64,000 nucleotides of DNA, taken from NCBI RefSeq assembly GCF_009363115.1, contig NZ_CP045298.1:1193001-1257000 (forward strand), written 5' to 3'. This DNA is from Paenibacillus brasilensis (lineage in GTDB: Bacteria > Bacillota > Bacilli > Paenibacillales > Paenibacillaceae). Below the pieces are notes generated by a model, which was not told the origin of the DNA, did not search any database, and saw only the letters and a list, made by a program, of their open reading frames with translations. Position 1 is the stretch's first letter. Each line of letters opens with the position of its first letter. This document shows, piece after piece, positions 34,039 through 42,840 of this stretch. The translations under genes and the position numbers were made by a program.

Positions 34039-35028
34039 TTAGCGTAGTTGGGGCAGAAAGCCCATGCGCTCTTTGACCGCAGTCAGCGTGACTTCAGCGG
34101 CTTCTCGTGCACGTTCTGCGGATTGAGCCAAAATACGTCCAATTTCACCGGATTCCCGGATATCGTGGTATCGCTGCTGAATTGGCTCAAGCGTAGCTAC
34201 AACAGCCTCTGCCAGTTCTTTTTTGAACGTGCCGTACATCTGACCTTCAAAGCGATCCTGTACTTCCTGAAGCGACAAGCCGGAGCATTGGCTATAAATG
34301 CCCATCAGATTGCTAATTTCCGGTTTACCTGCCGGATCATATCTAACCTCACTACCAGAGTCGGTAGTAGCGCGGCTGATTTTTTTGCGTATGACTTTCG
34401 GTTCGTCCAACATAGCAATATAGCTCCCGGCATTCGGGTTGCTTTTGCTCATTTTTTTGGATGCATCATCCAGGGACATAATTCTCGCCCCTACTTCAGG
34501 AATGTAAGGTTCGGGAACCGTAAAATAATCTCCATAGCGGTGATTAAAGCGGCCTGCCAAATCACGTGTCAGCTCCAAATGCTGTTTCTGGTCTTCACCT
34601 ACAGGGACAAGATCTGCATTGTAGATTAAAATGTCCGCTGCCATCAGCGATGGATATACGAACAGTCCTGCTCCTACGGAATCCTTACCAGCGGCTTTAT
34701 CCTTGAACTGGGTCATACGCTCCAGCTCGCCCATATTCGTCAGTGTTGTCATCAACCATCCCAATTCAGCATGCTGAGGAACATGGGATTGTAAAAAGAC
34801 GTTGGATTTCTCCGGATTAATACCTGCCGCGATAAATAATGCTGCCACTGCCTCTGACTGCTCGCGCAATTGAGCCGGTTCCTGCGGTACGGTAATCGCA
34901 TGAAGGTCTACAACCATGAAGTAACATTGGTGATCCTCTTGCAATTTTACAAAATTTTTCATAGCACCGATATAATTGCCCAATGTAAGTTGTCCGCTGG
35001 GCTGAATGCCTGAAAGTACAGTTTTCAC
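34039..35028 (-). CDS. trpS: Tryptophan-tRNA ligase
   Basis: This class I synthetase of about 329 residues charges tRNA-Trp. The HIGH-type motif is SGIQPSGQLTLGNYIGA, and the KMSKS motif is present as KKMSKSNP. GTG at 35028 lies 10 nt after AGGAGG and gives the family-typical N-terminus; ATGs three and four codons earlier sit too close to the ribosome-binding site. A T-box with a UGG specifier precedes it, so the gene responds to uncharged tRNA-Trp. Confidence 0.95.
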   Translation of the reverse strand: MKTVLSGIQPSGQLTLGNYIGAMKNFVKLQEDHQCYFMVVDLHAITVPQEPAQLREQSEAVAALFIAAGINPEKSNVFLQSHVPQHAELGWLMTTLTNMGELERMTQFKDKAAGKDSVGAGLFVYPSLMAADILIYNADLVPVGEDQKQHLELTRDLAGRFNHRYGDYFTVPEPYIPEVGARIMSLDDASKKMSKSNPNAGSYIAMLDEPKVIRKKISRATTDSGSEVRYDPAGKPEISNLMGIYSQCSGLSLQEVQDRFEGQMYGTFKKELAEAVVATLEPIQQRYHDIRESGEIGRILAQSAERAREAAEVTLTAVKERMGFLPQLR

Positions 35029-35064
35029 GTTCATCATTCCTCCTAAGGTTTAATTTATTTTGAA

Positions 35065-35365
35065 TGCAAAAAGGCCCCGCATCCTCAAGGGACGCGAGAC
35101 CGTGGTACCACCCTTATTCATTGCCGCCAGTCCAAATACTTGTTGGGACTATGCCCATTGGCCGTCTGCAATCTTAAAGCTCCGTTAACGGGGAGTAATC
35201 GGCCGTCATACTTAGGATGATCAAATCCTGTTCTGTGCGGCACTCCAAGGTCCATTCAGCAATACAGGCTCACCGGTTCTCATCCACCACCAGCTTTCTG
35301 AAGAGCTTGTGCAAAGCTTACTTGTCCTCATCATCGTGTTATCCATGTCATTACTTTCTAAATTA
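35065..35365 (-). promoter_or_regulatory. Tryptophan-specific T-box leader of trpS
   Basis: The minus strand carries the T-box core GGGTGGTACCACG followed by a terminator, with a GGTCTCGCGTCC arm and a GGATGCGGGGCC arm then TTTTT. Upstream in stem I lies the specifier region GAATGGACC with UGG, the Trp codon (complement of 35252-35254). Uncharged tRNA-Trp would stabilise the antiterminator. Confidence 0.93.
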
Positions 35366-35371
35366 CATTTA

Positions 35372-35400
35372 ATGATAATTCCGTATAATGTTATTGTCAA
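35372..35400 (-). promoter_or_regulatory. Promoter of the trpS T-box transcript
   Basis: Minus-strand TTGACA (35395-35400), a 17-bp spacer, and TATCAT (35372-35377). Confidence 0.75.
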
Positions 35401-35486
35401 ATGACGATTGTGCCCTGCGATCAAAAATCTGTTATCATAATGACACAAAGCTTCAACCGATTATAGTGGACAAAGGAGCATGGAAT

Positions 35487-36452
35487 ATGAAACAAGTGAC
35501 CAAAGAACACTGGAATGGTTACGACACGTATGTTTTACATAGCCCTGAACTGGAAGTTACGATGATCCCTCGCCTTGGAAATAATATTATTTCAGTGCGT
35601 GATCTGAAGCTGAACCGGGATGTCGTACGGCGTCCGGGCGAGGAAGAATTGGCTTTTTATTTGCAGAAGCCTTATCATTTTGGCTTGCCAATTTTGATCC
35701 CACCGGGCAGAATTCGCAAAGGACAATTTGAGTTTGACGGTGTTTCATACCAGTTTGACCGTAACACGGCCAATGACAATCATATACACGGCCTGCACCG
35801 AAATCAATCCTGGCGCTGCAGTGATATTGAAGAGGATGAGGAAGGCTGCAGCGTAACTACCGAGCTTCTGACAGAAAGTGATCCGCACTGGATTGAACAG
35901 TTTCCCATTCCTTTGCGCCTGGAGATGACCTACCGCTTGCAGGGATCAATATTAAGTCAAACGCTGCAAGTAACGAATCTGGGAGAAAAAGCAGCGCCCT
36001 TTGGCTTGGGTTATCACACCTGGTTTATGGTGGACGGTGAACCTGAACGGTGGCGCCTGAAGCTGCCTGTGAACGGAGTATATGAGCAGGATGCTGAACA
36101 GCTCCCTACGGGTATGATTTCTTCTTTAGGTGAATTGGAACACCTCTCTTCGGGGCTTTCCCTGAAAGGAACGAATCTGGATACTCTGCTGCGGGCATCG
36201 GAGGGTCCTGCCGAAGCTCGATTGACTCGTGATGACGGTTATCAGATTCGCTACACAGCAGATGAGCAATACTTTAAGTATTGGGTGTTGTACACCAAAG
36301 GTGAATGCGATCAATATCTTTGTATTGAACCTTATACCTGGCTGTCTGATGCACCCAATTTATCGGACCCTGTCGGAGAAGGCGGATTGATACGTCTGGA
36401 GCCTCAGCAAGCGATCAGCCTCAAAACTCAGATTCACATTCACCAACCATAA
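35487..36452 (+). CDS. Aldose 1-epimerase family protein
   Basis: A 321-residue galactose mutarotase-like beta-sandwich protein. DNHIHGLHRNQSW contains the active-site histidines, GYHTWFMVDG the second histidine, and CIEPYTWLSDAPN the catalytic glutamate. It interconverts sugar anomers in the cytoplasm. ATG at 35487 follows AAAGGAG; the frame extends further but without a ribosome-binding site. It is a single gene divergent from trpS. Confidence 0.88.
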   Translation: MKQVTKEHWNGYDTYVLHSPELEVTMIPRLGNNIISVRDLKLNRDVVRRPGEEELAFYLQKPYHFGLPILIPPGRIRKGQFEFDGVSYQFDRNTANDNHIHGLHRNQSWRCSDIEEDEEGCSVTTELLTESDPHWIEQFPIPLRLEMTYRLQGSILSQTLQVTNLGEKAAPFGLGYHTWFMVDGEPERWRLKLPVNGVYEQDAEQLPTGMISSLGELEHLSSGLSLKGTNLDTLLRASEGPAEARLTRDDGYQIRYTADEQYFKYWVLYTKGECDQYLCIEPYTWLSDAPNLSDPVGEGGLIRLEPQQAISLKTQIHIHQP

Positions 36453-36542
36453 TTCCCCTTTTTCAACTTTCCTTCCTTCGGCGCATATTTTCATAACACT
36501 GTCGCATACTAACCTCATCACAGCCGAAGGAGGTGACTACAC

Positions 36543-36788
36543 ATGTATGAAGCTAATCAAGGCAATCAAGGTAGAGGCCGTCGCAGCAATACGCTAATCG
36601 TTCCTCAAGCCAACAACGCACTGCAACAATTGAAATATGAAGCTGCGCAAGAACTGGGCATCACCATTCCGGCAGACGGTTACTATGGTGATATGCCATC
36701 CCGTGAAGCTGGTTCTCTGGGAGGCTATATCACTAAACGCTTAGTACAGCTGGCCGAACAGCAATTATCAGGTCGTTCAGGTCAATAA
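36543..36788 (+). CDS. Alpha/beta-type small acid-soluble spore protein (copy 2)
   Basis: An 81-residue SASP with a longer Asn/Gly/Arg-rich N-terminus than copy 1. It shares LKYEAAQELGI (protease site) and SREAGSLGGYITKRLV. ATG follows GAAGGAGGTG. Both copies likely descend from a duplication, lying 3 kb apart on opposite strands. Confidence 0.95.
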   Translation: MYEANQGNQGRGRRSNTLIVPQANNALQQLKYEAAQELGITIPADGYYGDMPSREAGSLGGYITKRLVQLAEQQLSGRSGQ

Positions 36789-36871
36789 GCGTCATTATTC
36801 CACATGAGCATTCCGTTCATTGTAATTTAACAAAGTAATTTAACAAAATGCGCGTTATGACGGGCATATAA

Positions 36872-36903
36872 TAAAGGCGGTCTTCCTAGGAAGACCGCCT
36901 TTC
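36872..36903. terminator. Bidirectional terminator
   Basis: AAAGGCGGTCTTCC and GGAAGACCGCCTTT form a perfect stem between convergent genes. Confidence 0.85.
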
Positions 36904-36924
36904 CTTTTACTCCTTTATGGATGA

Positions 36925-37335
36925 TTATTCCGAATTGGCCGCTCGATCTCGGTATGTAGGCTTGTTATAACGGATCATGAGATTCGCCATGTTATAGTTT
37001 GATTCCAGCGTGGCATCCACCAGAATAGTCCCCTGTCTGACAGCAAAATCAAAAGCAATCTCACCGTGGGTCCAGCTACGCTTGTGATTTAACGTGTCCA
37101 AGGCCATACGGCGAAAATCCTCACGATGCTTCGGAGATAAACCCGGCTCTACTGCGGCAAATGTGCCACCTTTCCCAGCAATAGGATTATGTCTGATCCC
37201 AAATTTTCCAATCACATTGTTGCGTATTTGTACAAATACGATGCCTGACGACAAACCCGCCAGTTCATTATCCAGTTCTTTTAAAACGATATCCAGCTGC
37301 CTTATTAACGAGAATTGACCTAAATCATCCATCAT
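36925..37335 (-). CDS. Conserved hypothetical protein
   Basis: A 136-residue soluble protein with no recognised family. Notable stretches are GKFGIRHNPIAGKGG, TWTHGE-like SWTHGEIAFDFA and TILVDATLESNYNMANLM, which look conserved. It stands alone: the terminator at 36872-36903 lies after its stop, and AT-rich sequence (37336-37547) with no other visible feature lies upstream. Confidence 0.65.
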   Translation of the reverse strand: MMDDLGQFSLIRQLDIVLKELDNELAGLSSGIVFVQIRNNVIGKFGIRHNPIAGKGGTFAAVEPGLSPKHREDFRRMALDTLNHKRSWTHGEIAFDFAVRQGTILVDATLESNYNMANLMIRYNKPTYRDRAANSE

Positions 37336-37547
37336 AAAAGCCCTCCTATATACCTGTTTTCAAATTTTTAATAGGTCTTACGGCTCAATTATATGTGAAT
37401 ATTTTTAATGTTACAATCAAAATCAACATAAATGGGTATTTATAACTATTTTCTAAGTATATCCACTAATTCAAATTTCACCAATAGGTAATATTTATAA
37501 CGCTTCGACACATTGTGACGTTATTCTTCATTTTTTGCAATAAGTAC

Positions 37548-37579
37548 AAAAAAGGCCTCCCTTGCGGGAGACCAGCTTG
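37548..37579 (-). terminator. Terminator of pepF
   Basis: AAGCTGGTCTCCCG pairs with GGGAGGCCTT, followed by TTTTT on the minus strand. Confidence 0.8.
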
Positions 37580-37592
37580 AAGCATATATCTG

Positions 37593-39380
37593 TTATTCTG
37601 TCATTTGCAAAAATTGCTCAACATCCTGAATGGTAACTTGCGCAGCATTACGCCAGAAGTCGGCCTGTGTTAGATCAGTACCCAAATGCTTGGATGCCAA
37701 TTCTTCCACTGTCATGCGACCTGTATCACGTAGTAAAGCATCATACTGATCGGCAAAACCATTAGGATTCTTTTTCGCAAAAGCGTAAATTCCTGCACTG
37801 AACATGTACCCGAATGTATACGGGAAATTGTAGAATGGCGTATTCGTAATATAGAAATGCAGCTTGGATGCCCAAAAATGAGGGTGCACCTCATCCAGAA
37901 CACCGCTGAATGCTTCACGTTGCGCTTGCTCCATTAACTCGCTCAACTGCTGCGCTCCTACGATCCCTTTTTTCCGCAATTCGTAAAAACGGGTTTCAAA
38001 CAGGAAGCGAGCATGAATGTTCATGAAGAAGGCTACACCGCGCTGGATTTTATCCTCCAGCAAAGCTACCTTCTCCTGACCTTCGGCAGCTTCCAGCAAA
38101 GCATCTGACACAATAAGTTCTGCCAGCGTCGATGCCGTTTCTGCCACGTTCATGGCATAATTTTGATTCAACGGATGTAATTCGTTCATTACATGCTGAT
38201 GATATCCGTGTCCCAATTCATGGGCCAGTGTCGAAACGTTGGATGGTGATCCGGCATAGGTCATAAAAATCCGGGTCTCTTTGCTCAGTCGCAAGGATGT
38301 ACAGAAGCCACCCGGACGTTTTCCTGGACGATCCTCTGCTTCGATCCAGCTTTTCTCAAAAGCCATTTGGGCAAAATCAGCCATTCTTGGACTGAATTTA
38401 CCGAATTGCTCCACAATTGTTACGGCTGCATCGTCGTATGGGATTTTAGTGGTTGATGTTCCCAATGGAGCCTCAACGTCATGCCAGGACAGTTTCTCTA
38501 ACCCCAGCAATTTCGCCTTCCGCTCTAAATATTTGACCACAATTGGCTTCGTTTCATTTATAACCTGCCACATGGTATCGAGCGTCTGCGCTGACATACG
38601 ACTGATTTCCAGCGGCTCCTTAAGCACGTCTGTCCAGCCCCGGTTTTCATATAACTTGAGACGGAAGCCTGCCAGGTGATTCAGCGTATCCGCACAGTAG
38701 TCCTCTACCTGAGTCCATGCCTCTTCCCAACGTGCAAACACGTCCTGACGCACGCTGCGGTCCGCTTCATCCAGTTTATTAGCCACTTGCCCAACAGACA
38801 GATTTACGATCTCGCCATTCTCCGGTACAGGGATTGTCATATTTTTGACAATTGTATCATAAAAGTCACCCCAGCCATGGTAGCCGTCTACACCCAAATC
38901 CAATGCAAGGCTCTCCAGCTCTGGAGCCATTTTTTCCCGCGCTTCGTTTCGGTATTCAGTCAGGACAAAAGATATCGGCTTGATGGCTTCACGCTCCATC
39001 CACTTCTGCCAAATGTCTTCACTCGTTTGTGCCAACAGGTTCTGAAAGGATACCAAAGCACTTTTCCCCTGTGCGTACAGTGTGTTCACGCGTGCCCCCA
39101 GTTGGACAGCAAGCTTGTCATGCTGATTTTGAGCAGTGAGACAAGAAATGAAGGAGCCTGCCTGTGAGGCCCCATTAAACAGCTCCTGTAAGCTATTCAG
39201 CACACTATCCAGACGCTCGGTATCCAATACCGTTTGCGGTACCTTCCCAGCTTTAAGCTGAGATTGCAACTGTTGAACTTTGCCCTCCAGTTCCTCCAAA
39301 AATGCATGAAATGAAGCTGAGGAGGAGCCTCCGCTGAATATAGATTCCAGATCCCATGTTTGCTTTAACGGTGTTTTCAT
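37593..39380 (-). CDS. pepF: Oligoendopeptidase F family M3 metallopeptidase
   Basis: The 595-residue zinc peptidase degrades short peptides in the cytoplasm. The zinc motif TLAHELGHGYHQ (HExxH) is near residue 385, and the third ligand (ETASTLAE) follows about 25 residues later. The C-terminal region FYNFPYTFGYMFSAGIYA matches the family substrate-channel motif. ATG at 39380 follows AAGGTGG; the longer frame is not needed. Confidence 0.93.
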   Translation of the reverse strand: MKTPLKQTWDLESIFSGGSSSASFHAFLEELEGKVQQLQSQLKAGKVPQTVLDTERLDSVLNSLQELFNGASQAGSFISCLTAQNQHDKLAVQLGARVNTLYAQGKSALVSFQNLLAQTSEDIWQKWMEREAIKPISFVLTEYRNEAREKMAPELESLALDLGVDGYHGWGDFYDTIVKNMTIPVPENGEIVNLSVGQVANKLDEADRSVRQDVFARWEEAWTQVEDYCADTLNHLAGFRLKLYENRGWTDVLKEPLEISRMSAQTLDTMWQVINETKPIVVKYLERKAKLLGLEKLSWHDVEAPLGTSTTKIPYDDAAVTIVEQFGKFSPRMADFAQMAFEKSWIEAEDRPGKRPGGFCTSLRLSKETRIFMTYAGSPSNVSTLAHELGHGYHQHVMNELHPLNQNYAMNVAETASTLAELIVSDALLEAAEGQEKVALLEDKIQRGVAFFMNIHARFLFETRFYELRKKGIVGAQQLSELMEQAQREAFSGVLDEVHPHFWASKLHFYITNTPFYNFPYTFGYMFSAGIYAFAKKNPNGFADQYDALLRDTGRMTVEELASKHLGTDLTQADFWRNAAQVTIQDVEQFLQMTE

Positions 39381-39477
39381 AATAGTTCCACCTTTCTTTT
39401 TGGCGAATTGATGTGGTTTCATATACAATAAAGCTACATCGTGATGATAAAATCACTACAATTGGGAGGAATACAGG

Positions 39478-39648
39478 ATGAGACCCTTACAAATTTCGCC
39501 GGAAACGGCTGTGAAATTATCCGAAAAGCTTGGCATTCCGCTGGAACACCTTATGCATACACCCCAGCACATTTTGATGCAAAAGCTGGCCGAACTGGCT
39601 AAAGAAGAAACCATTGACCCGAACGGCGGAGAGTCGGACAAATCATGA
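39478..39648 (+). CDS. yycC: YycC-family protein
   Basis: A 56-residue soluble protein beginning MRPLQISPETAVKLSEKLG and continuing LMHTPQHILMQKLAEL, matching B. subtilis YycC closely by memory. The function is unknown. ATG follows GGGAGG. Its stop overlaps the start of the next gene (ATGA), so the two are translationally coupled. Confidence 0.88.
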   Translation: MRPLQISPETAVKLSEKLGIPLEHLMHTPQHILMQKLAELAKEETIDPNGGESDKS

Positions 39649-39881
39649 TTCCTTTTGACAAAACCTGGCCTTACGACATTGTCATGGGAGACGTTTATGT
39701 ACAGTCTTGTCCGTTTTGTGACCATGAGAATGTGTTGCTACCCCTGAAGCCAAAAGAGCTAAAGCTCATCCATGAAGGTATGAAAAAGCTGCTTGTGTTC
39801 CCGTGCTGCCATAACAAGATAACCTTGGTGGATTGTGACGGCGATTATTTGCTGTCAGACACCACACTTCGCCATCATTAA
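39645..39881 (+). CDS. Small cysteine-rich protein coupled to yycC
   Basis: A 78-residue protein with SCPFCDHENVLLPL and VFPCCHNKITLVDC, four to five cysteines that could bind zinc as a ribbon. Its ATG overlaps the yycC stop by 4 bp. No family is recognised with confidence. A terminator follows at 39936-39986. Confidence 0.75.
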   Translation: MIPFDKTWPYDIVMGDVYVQSCPFCDHENVLLPLKPKELKLIHEGMKKLLVFPCCHNKITLVDCDGDYLLSDTTLRHH

Positions 39882-39935
39882 TTCATGAGGCAGTTGTAAG
39901 ACAACTTATAAGACAAGATAACTCGTATTAAAAAC

Positions 39936-39986
39936 AAGGTGTGAACCATGAGCCTAAAGCGGCCATAGTACACACCTTTCTTTTTT
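39936..39986 (+). terminator. Terminator of the yycC pair
   Basis: AAGGTGTG and CACACCTT form the outer stem, followed by TCTTTTTTC. Confidence 0.7.
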
Positions 39987-40717
39987 CAAGAAGAGCTTGC
40001 GCCCTGCATTTCCTCCGGCAAACTGATATCCTTAGCCAGCATTTGCTCTCGCAGCACAGCCCATTGTTCACGGGAAGCACGGATCATCGCTGCATCCATA
40101 ATTTTCTTATCATTAATAACCCGCGAAAACCAGCGTACCGCTTCATGAAAATTACCTATACGCCGATGCAATTCTCCAATCAGATAGAGAAGCTTGGCAT
40201 TATTCGCTCCGACACCCTCCAGCTCATAGACTCGGATGTAAGAATCCAGACTAAATTGGAGAAAACGAAGCTCTTGTTCCTCATTTCCCTGGTATCGGTA
40301 CATCCATGCGATATGCTGCAATAGACTGGATATCACCCGTTCCTTTTCTCCGATCACCTGCGCACAGAGTAGACCCAGTTTATACGTCTCTAACGCATCT
40401 TCCCAGCTACGGTGACCGCCATATTCACGAGACTGCCAGCGGTTACCAATTTTTTCTTTGAATAACTTGTTTTGCTGATCACTCAGCTGAACGGTAGAAT
40501 GCTCTGTCGAAGTAAAGCCACAATGAGGACAGACCCGGACAACGTAAAAGTCGGGATTTTCATTTTTGTAATACGCACAAAAGTCTGAGTCAGTACGAAT
40601 GGCCTTTTTCAGGCTTGGTCTGACCCGGGATGTCTGAAAATCTTGTTCACAATGCGGGCAAACGATTTTAATCTGATATAACGGTTCAAGTTCCAATGTG
40701 TTTACAACCCTCTCCAA
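39986..40717 (-). CDS. DUF2225-family protein
   Basis: A 243-residue protein. The N-terminus has two CPHC knuckles (VCPHCEQDF and VCPHCGFTS) likely to bind zinc. The C-terminal part is helical, resembling tetratricopeptide repeats (LLYLIGELHRRIGNFHEAVRWF). This matches DUF2225, of unknown function and found in spore formers and spirochaetes. It follows the truncated haemoglobin gene on the same strand by 21 bp and may be cotranscribed. Confidence 0.82.
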   Translation of the reverse strand: MERVVNTLELEPLYQIKIVCPHCEQDFQTSRVRPSLKKAIRTDSDFCAYYKNENPDFYVVRVCPHCGFTSTEHSTVQLSDQQNKLFKEKIGNRWQSREYGGHRSWEDALETYKLGLLCAQVIGEKERVISSLLQHIAWMYRYQGNEEQELRFLQFSLDSYIRVYELEGVGANNAKLLYLIGELHRRIGNFHEAVRWFSRVINDKKIMDAAMIRASREQWAVLREQMLAKDISLPEEMQGASSS

Positions 40718-40738
40718 AATTCGGCAATCCCCGTAAGC

Positions 40739-41116
40739 TTACGGGGTATTTACAAAATGATGCGCAGGACCAGACAAACGGTTAAGTATAATAGAACGAA
40801 GCGGCTCCTCAATGCCCGCATCCGTTAACGCACCCGCCATACAAGACAACCATGCCTCTGCTCGCTCCTCCGTTACGGGAAACTTCATATGTCTAGCACG
40901 TAACATCGGATGACCATATGCATCGGAAAACAGTGACGGTCCTCCAAAAAACTGGCTCAGGAACATGAACTGTTTTTCCTTTACAGGTTCCATGTCTTCA
41001 GGGAACAGGGGACTTAACAACGGATCTTTATAAACTCTCGGGTAGAAGGCTTCAATAATAGCACGAACGCCTTCCGCTCCCCCAAGGTTGTCATAAATGC
41101 TCAGGCTAGGATTCAC
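40739..41116 (-). CDS. Group II truncated haemoglobin (YjbI-like)
   Basis: A 125-residue 2-on-2 globin with LSIYDNLGGAEGVRAIIEAFY, the E-helix FFGGPSLFSDAYG, and the proximal histidine in LRARHMKFPV. It binds O2 or NO and may protect against nitrosative or oxidative stress. The start is taken as GTG at 41116, because the extension upstream is non-homologous. The ribosome-binding site (TTGGGGA) is weak. Confidence 0.88.
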   Translation of the reverse strand: MNPSLSIYDNLGGAEGVRAIIEAFYPRVYKDPLLSPLFPEDMEPVKEKQFMFLSQFFGGPSLFSDAYGHPMLRARHMKFPVTEERAEAWLSCMAGALTDAGIEEPLRSIILNRLSGPAHHFVNTP

Positions 41117-41174
41117 TTTTCCCCAACTTTCTGTGCTATGGTAATAAATATACACCCGTATTATAACAAAAAAC

Positions 41175-41200
41175 AAAAAATGACGCTAAAATAAGCGCCA
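41175..41200 (-). terminator. Short terminator upstream of the globin gene
   Basis: GGCGCT and AGCGTC form a stem followed by TTTTTT on the minus strand. It would end the 31-residue peptide transcript. Confidence 0.55.
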
Positions 41201-41222
41201 TCTTATCATTTTTCTCATTCTA

Positions 41223-41318
41223 CTAATAACTTCGCCAATCCTCTTCACCGGGATGAACGCGAGAGACACGAATAACATACACAAAAGCACATACAAGCAA
41301 ACCGGCAACGATACTCAT
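41223..41318 (-). CDS. 31-residue single-span membrane peptide
   Basis: ATG at 41318 follows GGAG at 8 nt. The product starts MSIVAGLLVCAFVYVIRVSR, one hydrophobic helix, and ends in a polar tail with PGEEDW. A terminator follows. No family is recognised; small single-span peptides of this kind often join larger membrane complexes. Confidence 0.45.
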   Translation of the reverse strand: MSIVAGLLVCAFVYVIRVSRVHPGEEDWRSY

Positions 41319-41479
41319 CCTGATCACTCCATCCTTAAGATTATGGATCGTTGTTTTCCTATTTTAGCATACTCTTTACAAAAATACAGCCTTCCATGAA
41401 ATCGCTTTCTTTATTTTTTTGTACTCTTTGTCCAGCCCAAACATAGGAATAATAGTACAACTCCAAAGGAGGGGCCTCT

Positions 41480-42772
41480 ATGTCGCTGTACCGTCGTTAC
41501 TCTCTTCCTCTGCTCATTCTTGCATTGCTATCCCTATTTGTGCTTATGGCCGCGCACCCGCAGTCTTCACTGAATGCCGGACTTCGGGGTCTTGCAATCT
41601 GGTGGGACGTGCTTTTCCCTTCTTTATTCCCATTTTTTGTAATTTCCGAGCTACTCCTCGGTTTCGGGATTGTTCATTTCATTGGTGCACTGCTGGACCC
41701 GCTAATGCAGCCTTTATTCCGCGTACCTGGCTGCGGAGGTTTTGTTGCTGCTGTCAGCTGTGCATCCGGCTACCCGATTGGGGCCAAACTAACAGCTAAG
41801 CTGTGGGAACAAAAATGGATTACCCGCATTGAAGGAGAGCGCTTGGTCGCATTTACGACTTCCTCTGATCCCATCTTTCTGATCGGCGCGGTTTCCGTTG
41901 GCTTCTTCCATCAGCCGGAAATTGCACTCGTGCTGGGCGCAGCCCATTACGGTGGTGTGCTGCTCATCGGCCTGCTCATGCGCTTCCACGGTAGCCGTTC
42001 AGAGAATGCCGATATTCATAGCAGGCAACCTAAACCAGCGTTCGGCAGCATCTTGGAAATAAAGACAAAAGCTTCTCCGGCACAGCGGCCTGGGCAGATG
42101 CGTCAAGCCCTGTATGCCATGCATGCAGCACGCTTGGAAGATGGGCGTCCGTTTGGCGAGCTGCTCCGTCAGGCGATTACTTCCTCACTACGTCTTATTA
42201 TTGTCGTAGGGGGGCTGGTTGTATTCTTCTGCGTCATTCTGGAGGCTTTGACGAACTCAGGTTTAATGAGCGGGCTTCGTCTGCTTACGGCAGGCTTATT
42301 GACTGCATGCGGTCTTCCTCCTACGTTAACGGAGTCCATTGTGGGTGGTATTTTCGAGGTTACGCTAGGGGCACAAGCCGCAGGTGAAGCCACAGGAGCG
42401 GCGTTACCGTTCAAGGTAGCCGCAGCAGCCTTTATTCTCTCCTGGGGCGGGCTGTCCGTTCATGCGCAGGTCGCAAGTATTTTAAATATGACGAATCTGC
42501 GGTATATGCCGTTCCTGCTGGCTCGGGCTGCGCACGGTGTTATCTCGGCACTGCTGGCTCTCTTGTTATGGCGTCCACTAATGGGCCAAGGAAGCTCGCC
42601 TGTGTTTCACCCGATATATGATATCGCATGGTCTCCCGGCTTTTCGTCTGCCATGCTGTTGCAAAGCCTTCTGTTCCTTGCCTGCCTGCTGGCAGGGATG
42701 CTGACCCTCTCCTGCTTGAGCGTCGGAACAAGTCACTTATTCGCACGGCTCAGAAGAACATACAGGCAATGA
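41480..42772 (+). CDS. ylbJ: Sporulation integral membrane protein YlbJ
   Basis: A 430-residue protein with about nine transmembrane helices and two nucleoside-recognition (Gate) domains. AVSCASGYPIGAKLT and the later LSWGGLSVHAQVASI match YlbJ of B. subtilis, a sigma-E-controlled protein needed for spore cortex formation. ATG follows AAAGGAGG. It is followed by nadK 68 bp downstream. Confidence 0.92.
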   Translation: MSLYRRYSLPLLILALLSLFVLMAAHPQSSLNAGLRGLAIWWDVLFPSLFPFFVISELLLGFGIVHFIGALLDPLMQPLFRVPGCGGFVAAVSCASGYPIGAKLTAKLWEQKWITRIEGERLVAFTTSSDPIFLIGAVSVGFFHQPEIALVLGAAHYGGVLLIGLLMRFHGSRSENADIHSRQPKPAFGSILEIKTKASPAQRPGQMRQALYAMHAARLEDGRPFGELLRQAITSSLRLIIVVGGLVVFFCVILEALTNSGLMSGLRLLTAGLLTACGLPPTLTESIVGGIFEVTLGAQAAGEATGAALPFKVAAAAFILSWGGLSVHAQVASILNMTNLRYMPFLLARAAHGVISALLALLLWRPLMGQGSSPVFHPIYDIAWSPGFSSAMLLQSLLFLACLLAGMLTLSCLSVGTSHLFARLRRTYRQ

Positions 42773-42840
42773 ACGATTGTGTTCTTGCTCATAATTGATT
42801 ATGATCGGTATATATACCCATGACAAAGGAGCTTTTCATC

